Shown here piece after piece: positions 40,928 through 49,184 of a stretch of 64,000 nt of DNA; position 1 is the first letter of the stretch, and the number at the start of each line of letters is the position of its first letter. The translations under genes and the position numbers were made by a program. The DNA lies in the NCBI GenBank assembly GCA_027493875.1, contig JAOSJX010000022.1:62001-126000 (forward strand), in the 5' to 3' direction. The DNA is from Deltaproteobacteria bacterium. Lineage in GTDB: Bacteria; Lernaellota; Lernaellaia; JACKCT01. Below the pieces are notes generated by a model, which saw only the letters and a program-made list of their open reading frames with translations, ran no database searches and was not told the origin of the DNA.

Positions 40928-41527
40928 CTAGAGTTCCTCGCCGACCTGGAAGCGCGCGAAGCGGCGGATTTCGATTTTTTCGCCGATCTTCGTGAGCAGG
41001 TCGGCCAGCATGTCGCCGATCTTGCGGTCGGGGTCCTTCACGAACGCTTGTTCGAGCAGACAGTTCTCCTCGTAGAACTTGCGGAGCTTGCCTTCGGCGA
41101 TCTTGTCGAGCACCTGCTCCGGCTTGCCGCTCTGGCGGGCTTCTTCGCGGTAGATGTCCTTTTCCTTTTCGAGAACGTCCGCCGGCACCTCCTCCGAACG
41201 CACCCACCGCGGATTCGTCGCCGCGATGTGCATCGCCACGTCGCGCCCGAAGCGCTGAAAATCGTCGGACTTGGCCACGAAGTCGGTCTCGCAGTTGACC
41301 TCCACCATCACGCCGATCTTGGCGCCGGTGTGAATGTAGCTCGCCACGACGCCCTCGGCGGTCACGCGGTCGGCGCGCTTGGCGGCCTTCGCGATGCCCT
41401 TTTTGCGCAGCCAGTCGATCGCCGCGTCGAAATCGCCGTTCGTCTCGTTGAGCGCGTTCTTGCAATCCATCATGCCGACTCCGGTTTTCTCCCGGAGCTC
41501 TTTGACCATCGTTGCTGAAATCGCCAT
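40928..41527 (-). CDS. tsf: Elongation factor Ts, short form
   Basis: This intact 199-residue protein has the N-terminal UBA-like [20 protein letters not shown], then [20 protein letters not shown] and the EF-Tu-contacting [15 protein letters not shown]. It keeps a single core domain with a [15 protein letters not shown] end, as in the short EF-Ts of many bacteria. It catalyses nucleotide exchange on EF-Tu. It follows rpsB by 39 nt. Confidence 0.97.
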   Translation of the reverse strand: MAISATMVKELREKTGVGMMDCKNALNETNGDFDAAIDWLRKKGIAKAAKRADRVTAEGVVASYIHTGAKIGVMVEVNCETDFVAKSDDFQRFGRDVAMHIAATNPRWVRSEEVPADVLEKEKDIYREEARQSGKPEQVLDKIAEGKLRKFYEENCLLEQAFVKDPDRKIGDMLADLLTKIGEKIEIRRFARFQVGEEL

Positions 41528-41566
41528 CGTCTGCTCCTGAACGCCGCGGCGGCGCGCGGCGGAATA

Positions 41567-42474
41567 TTACGCTTCTTTCTCGCTTTCCGCGGGGGCATCC
41601 ACGTCCGCAGGCGCGCTCTTTTCGGCGTCCGCCTTGGCGGCTTTCTCTTCCTTGGCGCGGTGGCGCACTTCGACCTCGACGCCCTCGACCGGTTCCTCGA
41701 CCACGAGCTTTTCGACTTTCTTTCCGCTCACAGGCAACCCGGTCGGCCTCACGCCCACCGCGGCCTCCGCCTTCTCCAGTTCGCGCACGCGCCGCTCGTG
41801 GAGCCGGCCGCCTTCGACGATCGCGTCGGCGATGGCGCCCGAGAAGAGGCTGATCGAACGGATCGCGTCGTCGTTCGCCGGCACCACGTAGTCGATTTTT
41901 CCGGATCGCAGTTCGTGTCGACGAGCGCCACGATCGGAATCTCCAGGCGCACGGCCTCGGCCACCGCGATGCGTTCGCGGTTCGGGTCCACGACGAACAT
42001 CACGTCGGGGACGCGGGCCATATGCTGAATACCGCCGAAGCTCTTTTCCAACTTTTCGCGCTCGCGCTCGAGTTTCAGGATTTCCTTTTTCGTGTACGAG
42101 CCGTAGTCCTTGCGCGCGTCCATGTCCTGAAGCTTCTTGAGACGCGTGATGCTGTGCTTCACCGTCTGGAAGTTCGTGAGCAGGCCGCCCGGCCAGCGGT
42201 TGTTGACGTACGGCATCTCGCAGCGCGCCGCTTGTTTGCGAACCTCGGCGGCCGCCGCTTTTTTCGTGCCGACGAACAGCACGATGCCGCCCGCGCCGAC
42301 GGCTTCAACGACAAAGCGTTGCGCGCGCTCGAACGCGGAGACGGTTTTTTCGAGGTTGATGATGTGGATGCCGTTGCGGTCGCCGAAAATGTACGGACGC
42401 ATTTTCGGGTTCCAACGGCTGGTCTGGTGGCCGAAGTGGACGCCGGCCTCCAGCATCTCTTTCATCGCGACCAT
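41567..42474 (-). CDS. rpsB: 30S ribosomal protein S2 (frame-broken, acidic C-terminal tail)
   Basis: It starts at ATG 42474 behind AAGGAGG. It holds [79 protein letters not shown] and [10 protein letters not shown] missing base near 41900 breaks the frame; the true path continues [20 protein letters not shown]. About 60 extra residues of Lys/Glu/Ala-rich tail ([18 protein letters not shown]) make it longer than usual. It heads the rpsB-tsf-pyrH-frr run. Confidence 0.97.
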
Positions 42475-42620
42475 GAGTCCTCCTTGGTTGCGCCTCCACC
42501 CCGATCATCCCGGCCCGGGAATTCCGCTCGCGCGAAACACCACCCGTCCGGTCCCGAGGTGTGCGAATTTGGTTGATTTTTCCGATTCGTACGCGACGCA
42601 CGAAACGGACGCGCCCCCCT

Positions 42621-42782
42621 GGGAGCCTGCAAGGCACAGATGGTCAAGTCGATGAGTGCCTGGGCGTCGAGGTCAAGGAACGAAGGCACGGGAATACCGG
42701 AATGTATTTCAAGCCTTCGTGACGCGAGATCGGCGTCCAGGCGCGCATCGACGACGTGCCGGTCTGTGCCTTGCAGGCTCCC
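42621..42782. repeat. 162-bp long imperfect palindrome with perfect 20-bp ends
   Basis: The ends GGGAGCCTGCAAGGCACAGA (42621-42640) and its exact reverse complement (42763-42782) enclose arms that keep pairing inward (GTCGATG, GCCTGG, GTCGA, then ACGAAGGC with GCCTTCGT) to a small loop near 42700. It could be a MITE-like insertion or a very long RNA hairpin upstream of rpsB. No ORF lies within it. The remainder of the 42475-42925 gap shows only a short GC hairpin near 42823. Confidence 0.85.
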
Positions 42783-42925
42783 CTAAGCGCGCGCCTGTTT
42801 ATCACAGCCCCGCACCCCGGCGCAAGGCCCCGCCGGGGCCTCGTCGGGGCGCGATTTCTCCCGATAAGCTGAAGAGAAATAGAACGCGTGGTTGAATTTA
42901 GCGGGGTTGGTCCTGGTTGATTTTC

Positions 42926-44648
42926 TTAGCTCCCGCATCCGCATTGGCCGTCGTCTTCGGTCGTCGATGGTCTCGACCGTCCGGATAAATCGCTGTCATC
43001 GTCAATCCCAGGATCGATGTCGTCATCCGACGAATCGTCATCCGAGTCGTCATCGGCGGTATCGTCATCCGAGTCGTCATCGGCGGTATCGTCATCTCCA
43101 TCCATGGTGGTTGTCGTCGTAGACGTCGGAACCGTCGTGGTGGTGGCTGGCTGCGTCGTCGTCGATGGCAACGCCGTCGTGGATGTCGAGGTCGTCGTCA
43201 TCGTCGAAGTCGTCGTGGAAGGCTCCGTCGTCGTTGTGGTCGTCGGAACCGTCGTGGTCGTCGAAGGTTGCGTTGTCGTTGAGGACGATGTTGTCGTGGT
43301 GGACGACGTGGATGTTGAACTGGATGTCGTGGTTGAAGGTTGAGTCGTCGTTGACGTTGTGGTCGTCGAAATGGTTGTCGTTGTTGAAGGCTGAGTCGAT
43401 GTTGATGTTGTGGTCGGCGGATTCGTTGTTGTCGTACTTGTCGTAGTGGATGTCGAAGACGTGGTTGTGGACGTGGACGTGGACGTAGACGTCGTGGTCG
43501 TCGTCGTGGTTGTCGTGGTTGTGGTCGCATCCATTTTGATGCCCCACGACCCGAACATGATGCCGGCGCCATCGTTGTAGCTAATGTTCAAATAGCCGGC
43601 TTCGCCCCACGAGGTCCCCCAACTGTTTTTGGCGATCCAGGATTGGTTACTGTCGTTCCATCCGACGATCAGGACGAAGTGGTTGCCCGTGTAGTTGCCC
43701 CAAGCGTGGGAGTACACGCCGGAACCGTAGGCGTATAAATCTTCGTAAATCTGGAGCCAGACGGTTATCGGGCCGTGCATCAATGCGTTTTTTATCGCGG
43801 CGATATTCGTGTAGTTGGTGGTTGTCACCCATTGCCAGCGAACGATCTGCGTCAGTCGGCTGGCCCAATCCGGACAAATATCGGAACAGAAGCCGTCCGT
43901 AGAGGTGTACGGAAAGCAAGCTTCATCGACGATGCCCGTCGTTCGGATAAAGGTGGTCGCGCCATCGCAATATCCGGATACGCAGTCCCCGGCGTCGGAG
44001 CACGAAACCAGATGTTGTTCGGAAAAGTTCAGCGTCGGATTGCTCAGCCGAGAGCGATGGCCCACTTCGCCTCCGTGTTGGCTGTGGCGGCGAAAGCCCA
44101 ACAACTCCCGCAACCGCCCTGGTTGCGAATCGGGGGTGACGAAGTTGCCGCCGTGATCTCTCCAGTCAAGCGAACTGGGCAAATCCGATGTTGCGGGTGG
44201 CTCATAAAACCGGTCGCCATCGGCAACAGCCGGAACACCGGCGCTCGCCAATACGGCGAGTTCGTCGCAGCTTCGGGATTTCAAAAACGATCCGTGACGC
44301 GCCAATTCAAGCCCTTTTGGTTGATGGCATTTTCGATTTGCTCAAGATCGATGCCGCAGATGGTTGTTTCATCGAGGGAGTCCATCGCGGCCGAGGAGTC
44401 ATATTCATCCTCGTCGGGGTTCTTCAAGGATTGGTCGGTGCCGAAATGGTTGTTGTCATTCGGTGCGGCCGGATGTTGACGTGCGTTCAAACCGGCCGAT
44501 GGGCGCGAATCCGCGAGCGCATCGCCGGTGCTATTTGCGGAATTGTAATCGTCACCGTTTTCGTCGTCTTCAAAATCACAGCCGGGGAACAAGGCCAGTG
44601 CCATGAGACAGGCGGACAGCACGAATAACCAAGCGTTTTTTTTTGCAT
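42926..44648 (-). CDS. Papain-like (C1A) cysteine protease lipoprotein with Thr-rich and Asp-rich tail (at least three frame breaks)
   Basis: The likely start is ATG 44648, before a run of nine A that breaks the frame; a lipoprotein signal follows (LSACLMALALFPG-C). A propeptide-like stretch (IENAINQKGLNWRVT) precedes the C1A domain: SSLDWRDHGGNFVTP, then IRNQGGCGSCWAFAATANTEA with the catalytic Cys (in another frame, near 44110), FVLIVGWN preceded by the His (GNHFV), and IAKNSWGTSWGEAGYL with the Asn. After KMDA come about 130 residues that are nearly all Thr/Ser, then an Asp-rich run, ending GQCGCGS. The tail reverses the usual CGCG-Asp order. It is probably a surface-anchored protease on a glycosylated stalk. 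Confidence 0.85.
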
Positions 44649-44842
44649 TGTCACGACCCCACGAAAAGCCTTCATACGGAATAATGATGAATTGCAAGCC
44701 AAAGCCGAGATGAATGTGCCCGAATTCGACGAAATTGACAATCGTCGCGATACGTGATGCGAGTTCATTGAATTGAAATGACGAAATGGGGGACAGTCGC
44801 CTATTTATTGACCGATAGGCTTTTTTTTCGTAGTCTTTTCCC

Positions 44843-45533
44843 ACGCCTCGCGTCGCCCGCATTGCGCTTCCCGGCCTGCCGCACCACGTCACGCAGCGCG
44901 GCAACAACCGCCAGGACGTCTTTTTTTCATCGATGACGACCGCCGTCTCTACCTCGAAATCCTCAAAGAGGAAGGGCGCCGCCACGGCGTCGCCGTCCTC
45001 GGCTTTTGCCTGATGACCAACCACGTCCACCCCATCCCTCGTTCCCGACACCGAACATTCCCTCGCCAAGACCCTCGGCCGCCTCCATTTCCGGTACGCC
45101 CAGCGCGTCAACCTTCTCCGCGGCCGCACCGGCCATCTCTGGCAAGCCCGCTTCTATTCCTGCCCTCTCGACGGACGGCACCTCGGTCGCGCGGATGCGT
45201 TATGTGGAAAAAAATCCCGTGCGCGCACGCCTTGCACGAAAACCGTGGACTTACCCGTGGTCCAGCGCCCGTGCTCACATCGAAAGCGACGACCCGTCGG
45301 GCCTGATCGACACGCGCGCCTGGCGCCGCCGTTATTCCGCGGGCGATTGGCGCGAGTATCTGGAAGCCAAAGACGATCCCGATTTCGTTTTTTGCCTCCG
45401 CAACAATACCAGCCGAGGCCGCCCGCTCGCCGGCGAAGCGTTCATGGCGGAGCTCGAGAAAAAACTGGGCCGCCGCCTCCGCCCCCTTCCCGTCGGCCGG
45501 CCGAAGAAAAAGGACGACCTCTCGAAAAGCTGA
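44843..45533 (+). CDS. REP-associated tyrosine transposase (RAYT, Y1 family), frame-broken, start codon lost
   Basis: The reading frames assemble to ARIALPGLPHHVTQRGNNRQDVFF, RRLYLEILKEEGRRHGV, GFCLMTNHVH (HUH metal motif), LGRLHFRYAQRVN (catalytic Tyr), GHLWQARFYS, MRYVEKNPVRARL, WSSARAHI and the C-terminal GRPLAGEAFMAELEKKLGRR typical of TnpA_REP proteins. The expected start codon at 44843 reads ACG, and there are breaks near 44930, 45035 and 45195. It is therefore either a decaying copy or heavily affected by sequence errors. RAYTs are single-copy Y1 proteins linked to REP palindromes; such palindromes occur at 32.8 and 52.1-52.5 kb. Confidence 0.85.
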
Positions 45534-45610
45534 CGTATTGTCTTCAAGACCGCGCCCGCCGCGATCCGGCCGGCGTTCGGCTTTACTTTCCGCGCGGATT
45601 CATATATTAT

Positions 45611-45639
45611 TCATATCCCATCGGAGAAATGGGATATGA
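45611..45639 (+). promoter_or_regulatory. Palindromic operator overlapping the Rrf2 start
   Basis: TCATATCCCAT (45611-45621) and ATGGGATATGA (45629-45639) are perfect 11-bp inverted arms with a 7-nt spacer. The right arm contains the start codon (45636), so binding would block translation initiation and transcription of the regulator's own gene. Confidence 0.8.
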
Positions 45640-46088
45640 AGCTGTCCAAAAAGGGGGAGTACGCGCTGCGGGTGATGCGGCATCTGGCCGCGGAAAACGG
45701 CGGGAAACCGCTGTCCACCGCGTATTTGGCCCGCACCGAGGGCGTGCCGCTCAAGTACCTCGAGCAGGTGCTCTCCCAGTTGCGCAACCAGGGCCTTCTT
45801 CTCAGCACGCACGGCAAGGACGGCGGCTACACGCTCCGCCGCCCGGCCGCGGACATCTCGCTGGGCGACATCATCCGCGCGGTGGACGGCCCGCTGGCGC
45901 CGATCCCGTGCGCGAGCCGCACCGCCCCGGCGCGGTGCCCCGACTGCCCCAACGACTACGACACGTGCTGGCTGCGGCATCTCATGTTGTCGGTTCGCGA
46001 CAATATTTCCGACGTCCTCGACCGCGAAAGCCTCGCGGCCATGACCGGCCGCACCGCGCGCCGTCCCAAGGCCCGGCGGAAGAAATAG
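45636..46088 (+). CDS. Rrf2-family transcriptional regulator with a four-Cys cluster
   Basis: This 150-residue protein starts MKLSKKGEYALRVMRHLA. The winged helix includes LSTAYLARTEGVPLKYLEQVLSQLRNQGL and the wing GGYTLRRPAADISLGDIIRAVDG. Cys92, Cys101, Cys104 and Cys111 (PCASRTAPARCPDC, then DYDTC) follow the pattern that in IscR/NsrR relatives binds an FeS cluster; here there are four. It is flanked by two matching palindromes. The next gene encodes a TauE/SafE exporter, which suggests a role in sulfur or cysteine homeostasis by analogy with CymR. Confidence 0.93.
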   Translation: MKLSKKGEYALRVMRHLAAENGGKPLSTAYLARTEGVPLKYLEQVLSQLRNQGLLLSTHGKDGGYTLRRPAADISLGDIIRAVDGPLAPIPCASRTAPARCPDCPNDYDTCWLRHLMLSVRDNISDVLDRESLAAMTGRTARRPKARRKK

Positions 46089-46121
46089 GGGGCCGGATGT
46101 TTTTTTGCGCGCTAATTCATA

Positions 46122-46139
46122 GTTATCCCATGGGATATA
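46122..46139 (+). promoter_or_regulatory. Second palindromic operator, upstream of tauE-like gene
   Basis: TATCCCATGGGATA (46124-46137) is a perfect palindrome built from the same ATCCCAT half-site as the operator at 45611, without the 7-nt spacer. It lies 42 nt upstream of the exporter start. Confidence 0.75.
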
Positions 46140-46178
46140 AGTGATTCGTCAACGGAACGAGGGGAAGGAGGAAGGGTG

Positions 46179-47048
46179 ATGGCATCGAGGAATCTCAAAA
46201 TCTTTTGGACCGTGTGCCTGGTGGCCGTGGGCGCGGGGCTGGTCGGCCTCACGTTCAGTCCGAAATTCTCGCTGGCCGAATGGACGGGCGGCGGCGCCGT
46301 GCTCTTCGCGGTGATCCTCGGCATGGCCTTTGTCGCCGAGTACGTCGATTCGTCGCTGGGAATGGGCTACGGCACCACGCTCACGCCCGTGCTCATCATC
46401 GTGGGCTTCGAGCCGCTGCAAATCGTGCCGGCGATCCTGCTGTCGGAATTCCTCTCCGGCCTGACGGCGGGCGGCCTGCACCACCGCGCGGGCAACGTGG
46501 ACTTCGGCCGCGGCACCCGCGAACGCAAGCTCGCCGGCGTTCTCGCGGCCTGCTCCGCGGTGGGCGCGGTCGCCGCCGTGGCGCTGGCGCTTAACCTTCC
46601 GAAGAACACGGTCAATCTCTACATCGGGTTTATGATCGTCGCGATCGGGTTGTTCATTCTCTTCGGCGGGCGCGTCCTCGGCGCGTTCTCGTGGCCGAAG
46701 GTCGTGGCGCTCGGCGTCGTGGCCGCGTTCAACAAGGGCATCTCCGGCGGCGGCTACGGTCCGCTCATCACCGGCGGGCAGGTCATTGTCGGCGTCCCGG
46801 AAAAGAAGGCCGTGGGCATCACGTCGCTGGCCGAGGGGCTGGTCTGTCTCGTGGGGCTCGCGCTCTACCTCGCGTTCCAGGGCGCCTTGGAATGGCGGCT
46901 CGCGCTGCCGCTTTGCACCGGCGCGCTGCTCTCGGTGCCGGCGGCGACGTGGACGGTCAAGGTGTTGCCGGCGGATATCCTGCGCCGGTCGATCGGCTAC
47001 GGCACGTCGTTTCTGGGTTTGCTGACACTGGCGAAGGTGGCGTTGTAG
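46179..47048 (+). CDS. TauE/SafE-family (sulfite/anion) exporter
   Basis: This 289-residue polytopic protein has about eight hydrophobic segments. ATG 46179 has GGAGG 7 nt upstream; a GTG 3 nt earlier is less likely. Motifs are YVDSSLGMGYGTTLTPVLIIVGF and FNKGISGGGYGPLITGGQVIVG, the paired Gly-rich loops of TauE/SafE proteins. The family moves sulfite, sulfoacetate or related anions. It is probably controlled by the adjacent Rrf2 regulator through the palindrome in the intergenic gap. It is intact. Confidence 0.93.
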   Translation: MASRNLKIFWTVCLVAVGAGLVGLTFSPKFSLAEWTGGGAVLFAVILGMAFVAEYVDSSLGMGYGTTLTPVLIIVGFEPLQIVPAILLSEFLSGLTAGGLHHRAGNVDFGRGTRERKLAGVLAACSAVGAVAAVALALNLPKNTVNLYIGFMIVAIGLFILFGGRVLGAFSWPKVVALGVVAAFNKGISGGGYGPLITGGQVIVGVPEKKAVGITSLAEGLVCLVGLALYLAFQGALEWRLALPLCTGALLSVPAATWTVKVLPADILRRSIGYGTSFLGLLTLAKVAL

Positions 47049-47055
47049 GCGGTGC

Positions 47056-47970
47056 TCAGATCGAACCGGCCGGCGTGACTTCCTTCACGCCGATCGCGAC
47101 GCGCACCGAAAACGGCGCGGGACCGCGGCCTTTCGATTCGGCCTGCTCGGCGCGAGCGTTGAACGCGACGGACCCGGAAGTCACGCACCGCCGCTTCGTG
47201 TCGAAGACGAAATCGCCGGAGCCCTCGCCGGCAAAGGCGATTTGCCCTTCCAGCGCCGGCGGCAGCGGCACCGCCGACGACGCGTCCTTGAAGAGCGAGT
47301 CGATGATTTTCGGGTCCACGCGCAAATGCGCCCCGCCCTTGTCGTCCACCGTGCCGAGCATCATCAGTTTCGTCTCGCCGTCGTCGCCCATCTCCGCGAA
47401 CTCGCCCGACGGCCGGTAGGACTGCCCCTCGCGCACCGACTCGGCGGGCAGAATGTTCTGCGTGAGGAGAAGATGCGTTTGGATGAAGATGCGTTTGAGG
47501 TTGTCGTTCAGCTCCTCGACCCGCGGAAGGTCGGTTGCGTCTTTGATGTCCCCCGCCCCGCCCTCGGCGTGCATCCGCGCGATGGTGCCGTCACGGCGGG
47601 CCCGGACGCGGATGCGTTTGCCGGCGAGGTCGCGCAGGAGCGACACGTCCGGATTCTCGCCGGGTTGGCGGAGGAATTTCGTGCCGTGGATATCGCGGAC
47701 CCCGTCGCCGGTGGAGGTCGTGATCGTGTACTCGATGGGCGTGAAGGACATCTCGATTTCCTCCGGCCCCACCTCTTCCACGTCCTGTCGGTAACGCAGG
47801 ACCTCGTTGCTCATGAAATTGAGACCGAGCAGGCTCAACGTGACGGTGCGGGTCTGCTCGTACTCGTACGACGCGTGGCCGGCCGGGTTGAAATTAATGG
47901 CGCCGGCGCAGCCCGAAACGGCCAGCGCCAGCGCGGCCAGGACGCCGCCGAGGAGGGATATTTGTCTCAT
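47056..47970 (-). CDS. Lipoprotein of unknown function (DUF6263-like)
   Basis: This about 304-residue protein starts at ATG 47970 (MRQISLLGGVLAALALAVSG-C), the best lipobox start; two in-frame ATGs upstream are possible. After the Cys it lacks a poly-Asp linker, unlike its neighbours. The body is beta-rich and repetitive: EQTRTVTLSLLGLNF, EEIEMSFTPIEYTITTSTGDG, GDDGETKLMMLGTVDDKGG, GSGDFVFDTKRRCVTSGSVAF. This resembles DUF6263-type lipoproteins from uncultured bacteria. It is convergent with the exporter gene. Confidence 0.75.
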   Translation of the reverse strand: MRQISLLGGVLAALALAVSGCAGAINFNPAGHASYEYEQTRTVTLSLLGLNFMSNEVLRYRQDVEEVGPEEIEMSFTPIEYTITTSTGDGVRDIHGTKFLRQPGENPDVSLLRDLAGKRIRVRARRDGTIARMHAEGGAGDIKDATDLPRVEELNDNLKRIFIQTHLLLTQNILPAESVREGQSYRPSGEFAEMGDDGETKLMMLGTVDDKGGAHLRVDPKIIDSLFKDASSAVPLPPALEGQIAFAGEGSGDFVFDTKRRCVTSGSVAFNARAEQAESKGRGPAPFSVRVAIGVKEVTPAGSI

Positions 47971-48080
47971 CGAAATCATCCTGCCAGAACGTTCCGGGAT
48001 GTCAACGCGACGCGTTGGCATCGTTCGGCACAGCGAGTAGAATTACCCTCCACCCCGTCCCGCGAACAAAGGAGCGAACG

Positions 48081-48524
48081 ATGGCTTGGCGGATCATGCT
48101 TGGATTACTCGCCGCGGGTCTTTTGGCGGCTTCCCCGCTGGTTGTTTCGTGCGGCGACGACGATGATGACGACGACTCTTCGGGCGGCACCCCCGACGAT
48201 GACGACGCGGACGACGACGCGGACGACGACGCGGACGACGATGCGGACGACGATGCGGACGACGACGGCGCCTGCGATCAAACAGCGGTGTGCACCTATC
48301 TCGTTGAAGCGTGCGACGGCGCCTTTTACGAACAGGATACCGTTGAAGAATGCATGGTCGAGCACTACGCGAAGTGCGAGGAAGCGGCCGATCCCGGGGA
48401 CGTCGACGCGTATGTCTCGTGCGTCTGCGATTGCATCGAGAGCCTGCCGGAGTGCACGCCGTTTGACGATGCCGACGACTGCGAGGCAACCTGCGTCGAA
48501 ACGTTCTGCAGCCCCGAAATGTGA
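48081..48524 (+). CDS. Small Cys-rich lipoprotein with poly-Asp linker (paralogue 1)
   Basis: The start is ATG 48081 with AAGGAG upstream. The signal ends LVVS-C, followed by GDDDDDDD and a linker of repeated DDDA units. The C-terminal domain of about 75 residues has about 12 Cys in pairs: CDQTAVCTYLVEAC, CMVEHYAKCEE, VSCVCDCIES, CEATCVETFC. It is closely related in Cys spacing to the next gene. It is likely a disulfide-bonded surface domain. Function is unknown. Confidence 0.8.
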   Translation: MAWRIMLGLLAAGLLAASPLVVSCGDDDDDDDSSGGTPDDDDADDDADDDADDDADDDADDDGACDQTAVCTYLVEACDGAFYEQDTVEECMVEHYAKCEEAADPGDVDAYVSCVCDCIESLPECTPFDDADDCEATCVETFCSPEM

Positions 48525-48536
48525 AATGAAACCGTG

Positions 48537-48568
48537 CGGCGCGGCCATCATGGAAGGCCGCGCCGTTT
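48537..48568 (+). terminator. Terminator-like hairpin
   Basis: A 10-bp perfect stem CGGCGCGGCC / GGCCGCGCCG with a 9-nt loop and a short T-run (TTTAAC) follows the first Cys-rich lipoprotein. Confidence 0.75.
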
Positions 48569-48659
48569 AACTTCATAATTATCACATTGGACCGGGGCGC
48601 GTTTCGCCTTATGATATCGGCTTGCAAACACCCGTCTTATTCAATTGAAGGAGTATGCA

Positions 48660-49073
48660 ATGAAGAATGTCACTTGGTTCGGCTTGGTCTTGCTCGTGAT
48701 CCTGGCGCTCGCGGTCGCCATTCCGGCGTGCGGAGACGACGACGATGACGACGATGACGATGACGACGCGGCCGGGGACGACGACGACGATGACGATGCG
48801 ACCGGGGACGACGACGGCGGCGACTGCTCCGTCAACGACGTGTGCGGCTACGTCGTCGATACGTGCAACGATGCGCTGGGATTCGGCTCGGTGACGGCCT
48901 GCGAGGAAGCCTACCTCGCGGACTGCGCGTCGGCGGGCGACACGGCGGATACCGACGCGTTTCTGTTGTGCGTGTGCGCTTGCGAAGCCGCGGACCCGTC
49001 GTGCGAGGACATGGATTCCTTCGGCACCTGTGAAGGCGAGTGCTTCACCGAGTTCTGCGGAACGTTCGAGTAA
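48660..49073 (+). CDS. Small Cys-rich lipoprotein with poly-Asp linker (paralogue 2)
   Basis: The start is ATG 48660 with AAGGAG 7 nt upstream. The signal ends VAIPA-C, then GDDD and two Asp tracts split by AAG and ATG. The C-terminal domain repeats the spacing of the preceding paralogue: CSVNDVCGYVVDTCND, CEEAYLADCAS, LLCVCACEA, CEGECFTEFC. The pair arose by tandem duplication, and the protein at 7150 belongs to the same broad family. Function is unknown. Confidence 0.8.
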   Translation: MKNVTWFGLVLLVILALAVAIPACGDDDDDDDDDDDAAGDDDDDDDATGDDDGGDCSVNDVCGYVVDTCNDALGFGSVTACEEAYLADCASAGDTADTDAFLLCVCACEAADPSCEDMDSFGTCEGECFTEFCGTFE

Positions 49074-49086
49074 CATATGACGGTCG

Positions 49087-49122
49087 GTCAAGCGCCGTGG
49101 CCCGGACGGCCCGGCGCTTGAC
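49087..49122 (+). terminator. Long GC hairpin after the second Cys-rich lipoprotein
   Basis: GTCAAGCGCCG (49087-49097) pairs perfectly with CGGCGCTTGAC (49112-49122), and the inner sequence can pair further (GGCC / GGCC). There is no clear T-run, so its terminator role is likely but not certain. Confidence 0.55.
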
Positions 49123-49184
49123 TTCGCCGACCCTCGGCGTCTAGATCCCCTCGCCTCCCGGACGGGCGGCGGAAGAGGATGACC

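Noticed and set aside
43017..43446. Val/Ser-rich plus-strand frames around 43 kb that could be taken for a repeat protein
   Set aside because: They are the complement of the Thr- and Asp-rich tail codons of the cysteine protease.
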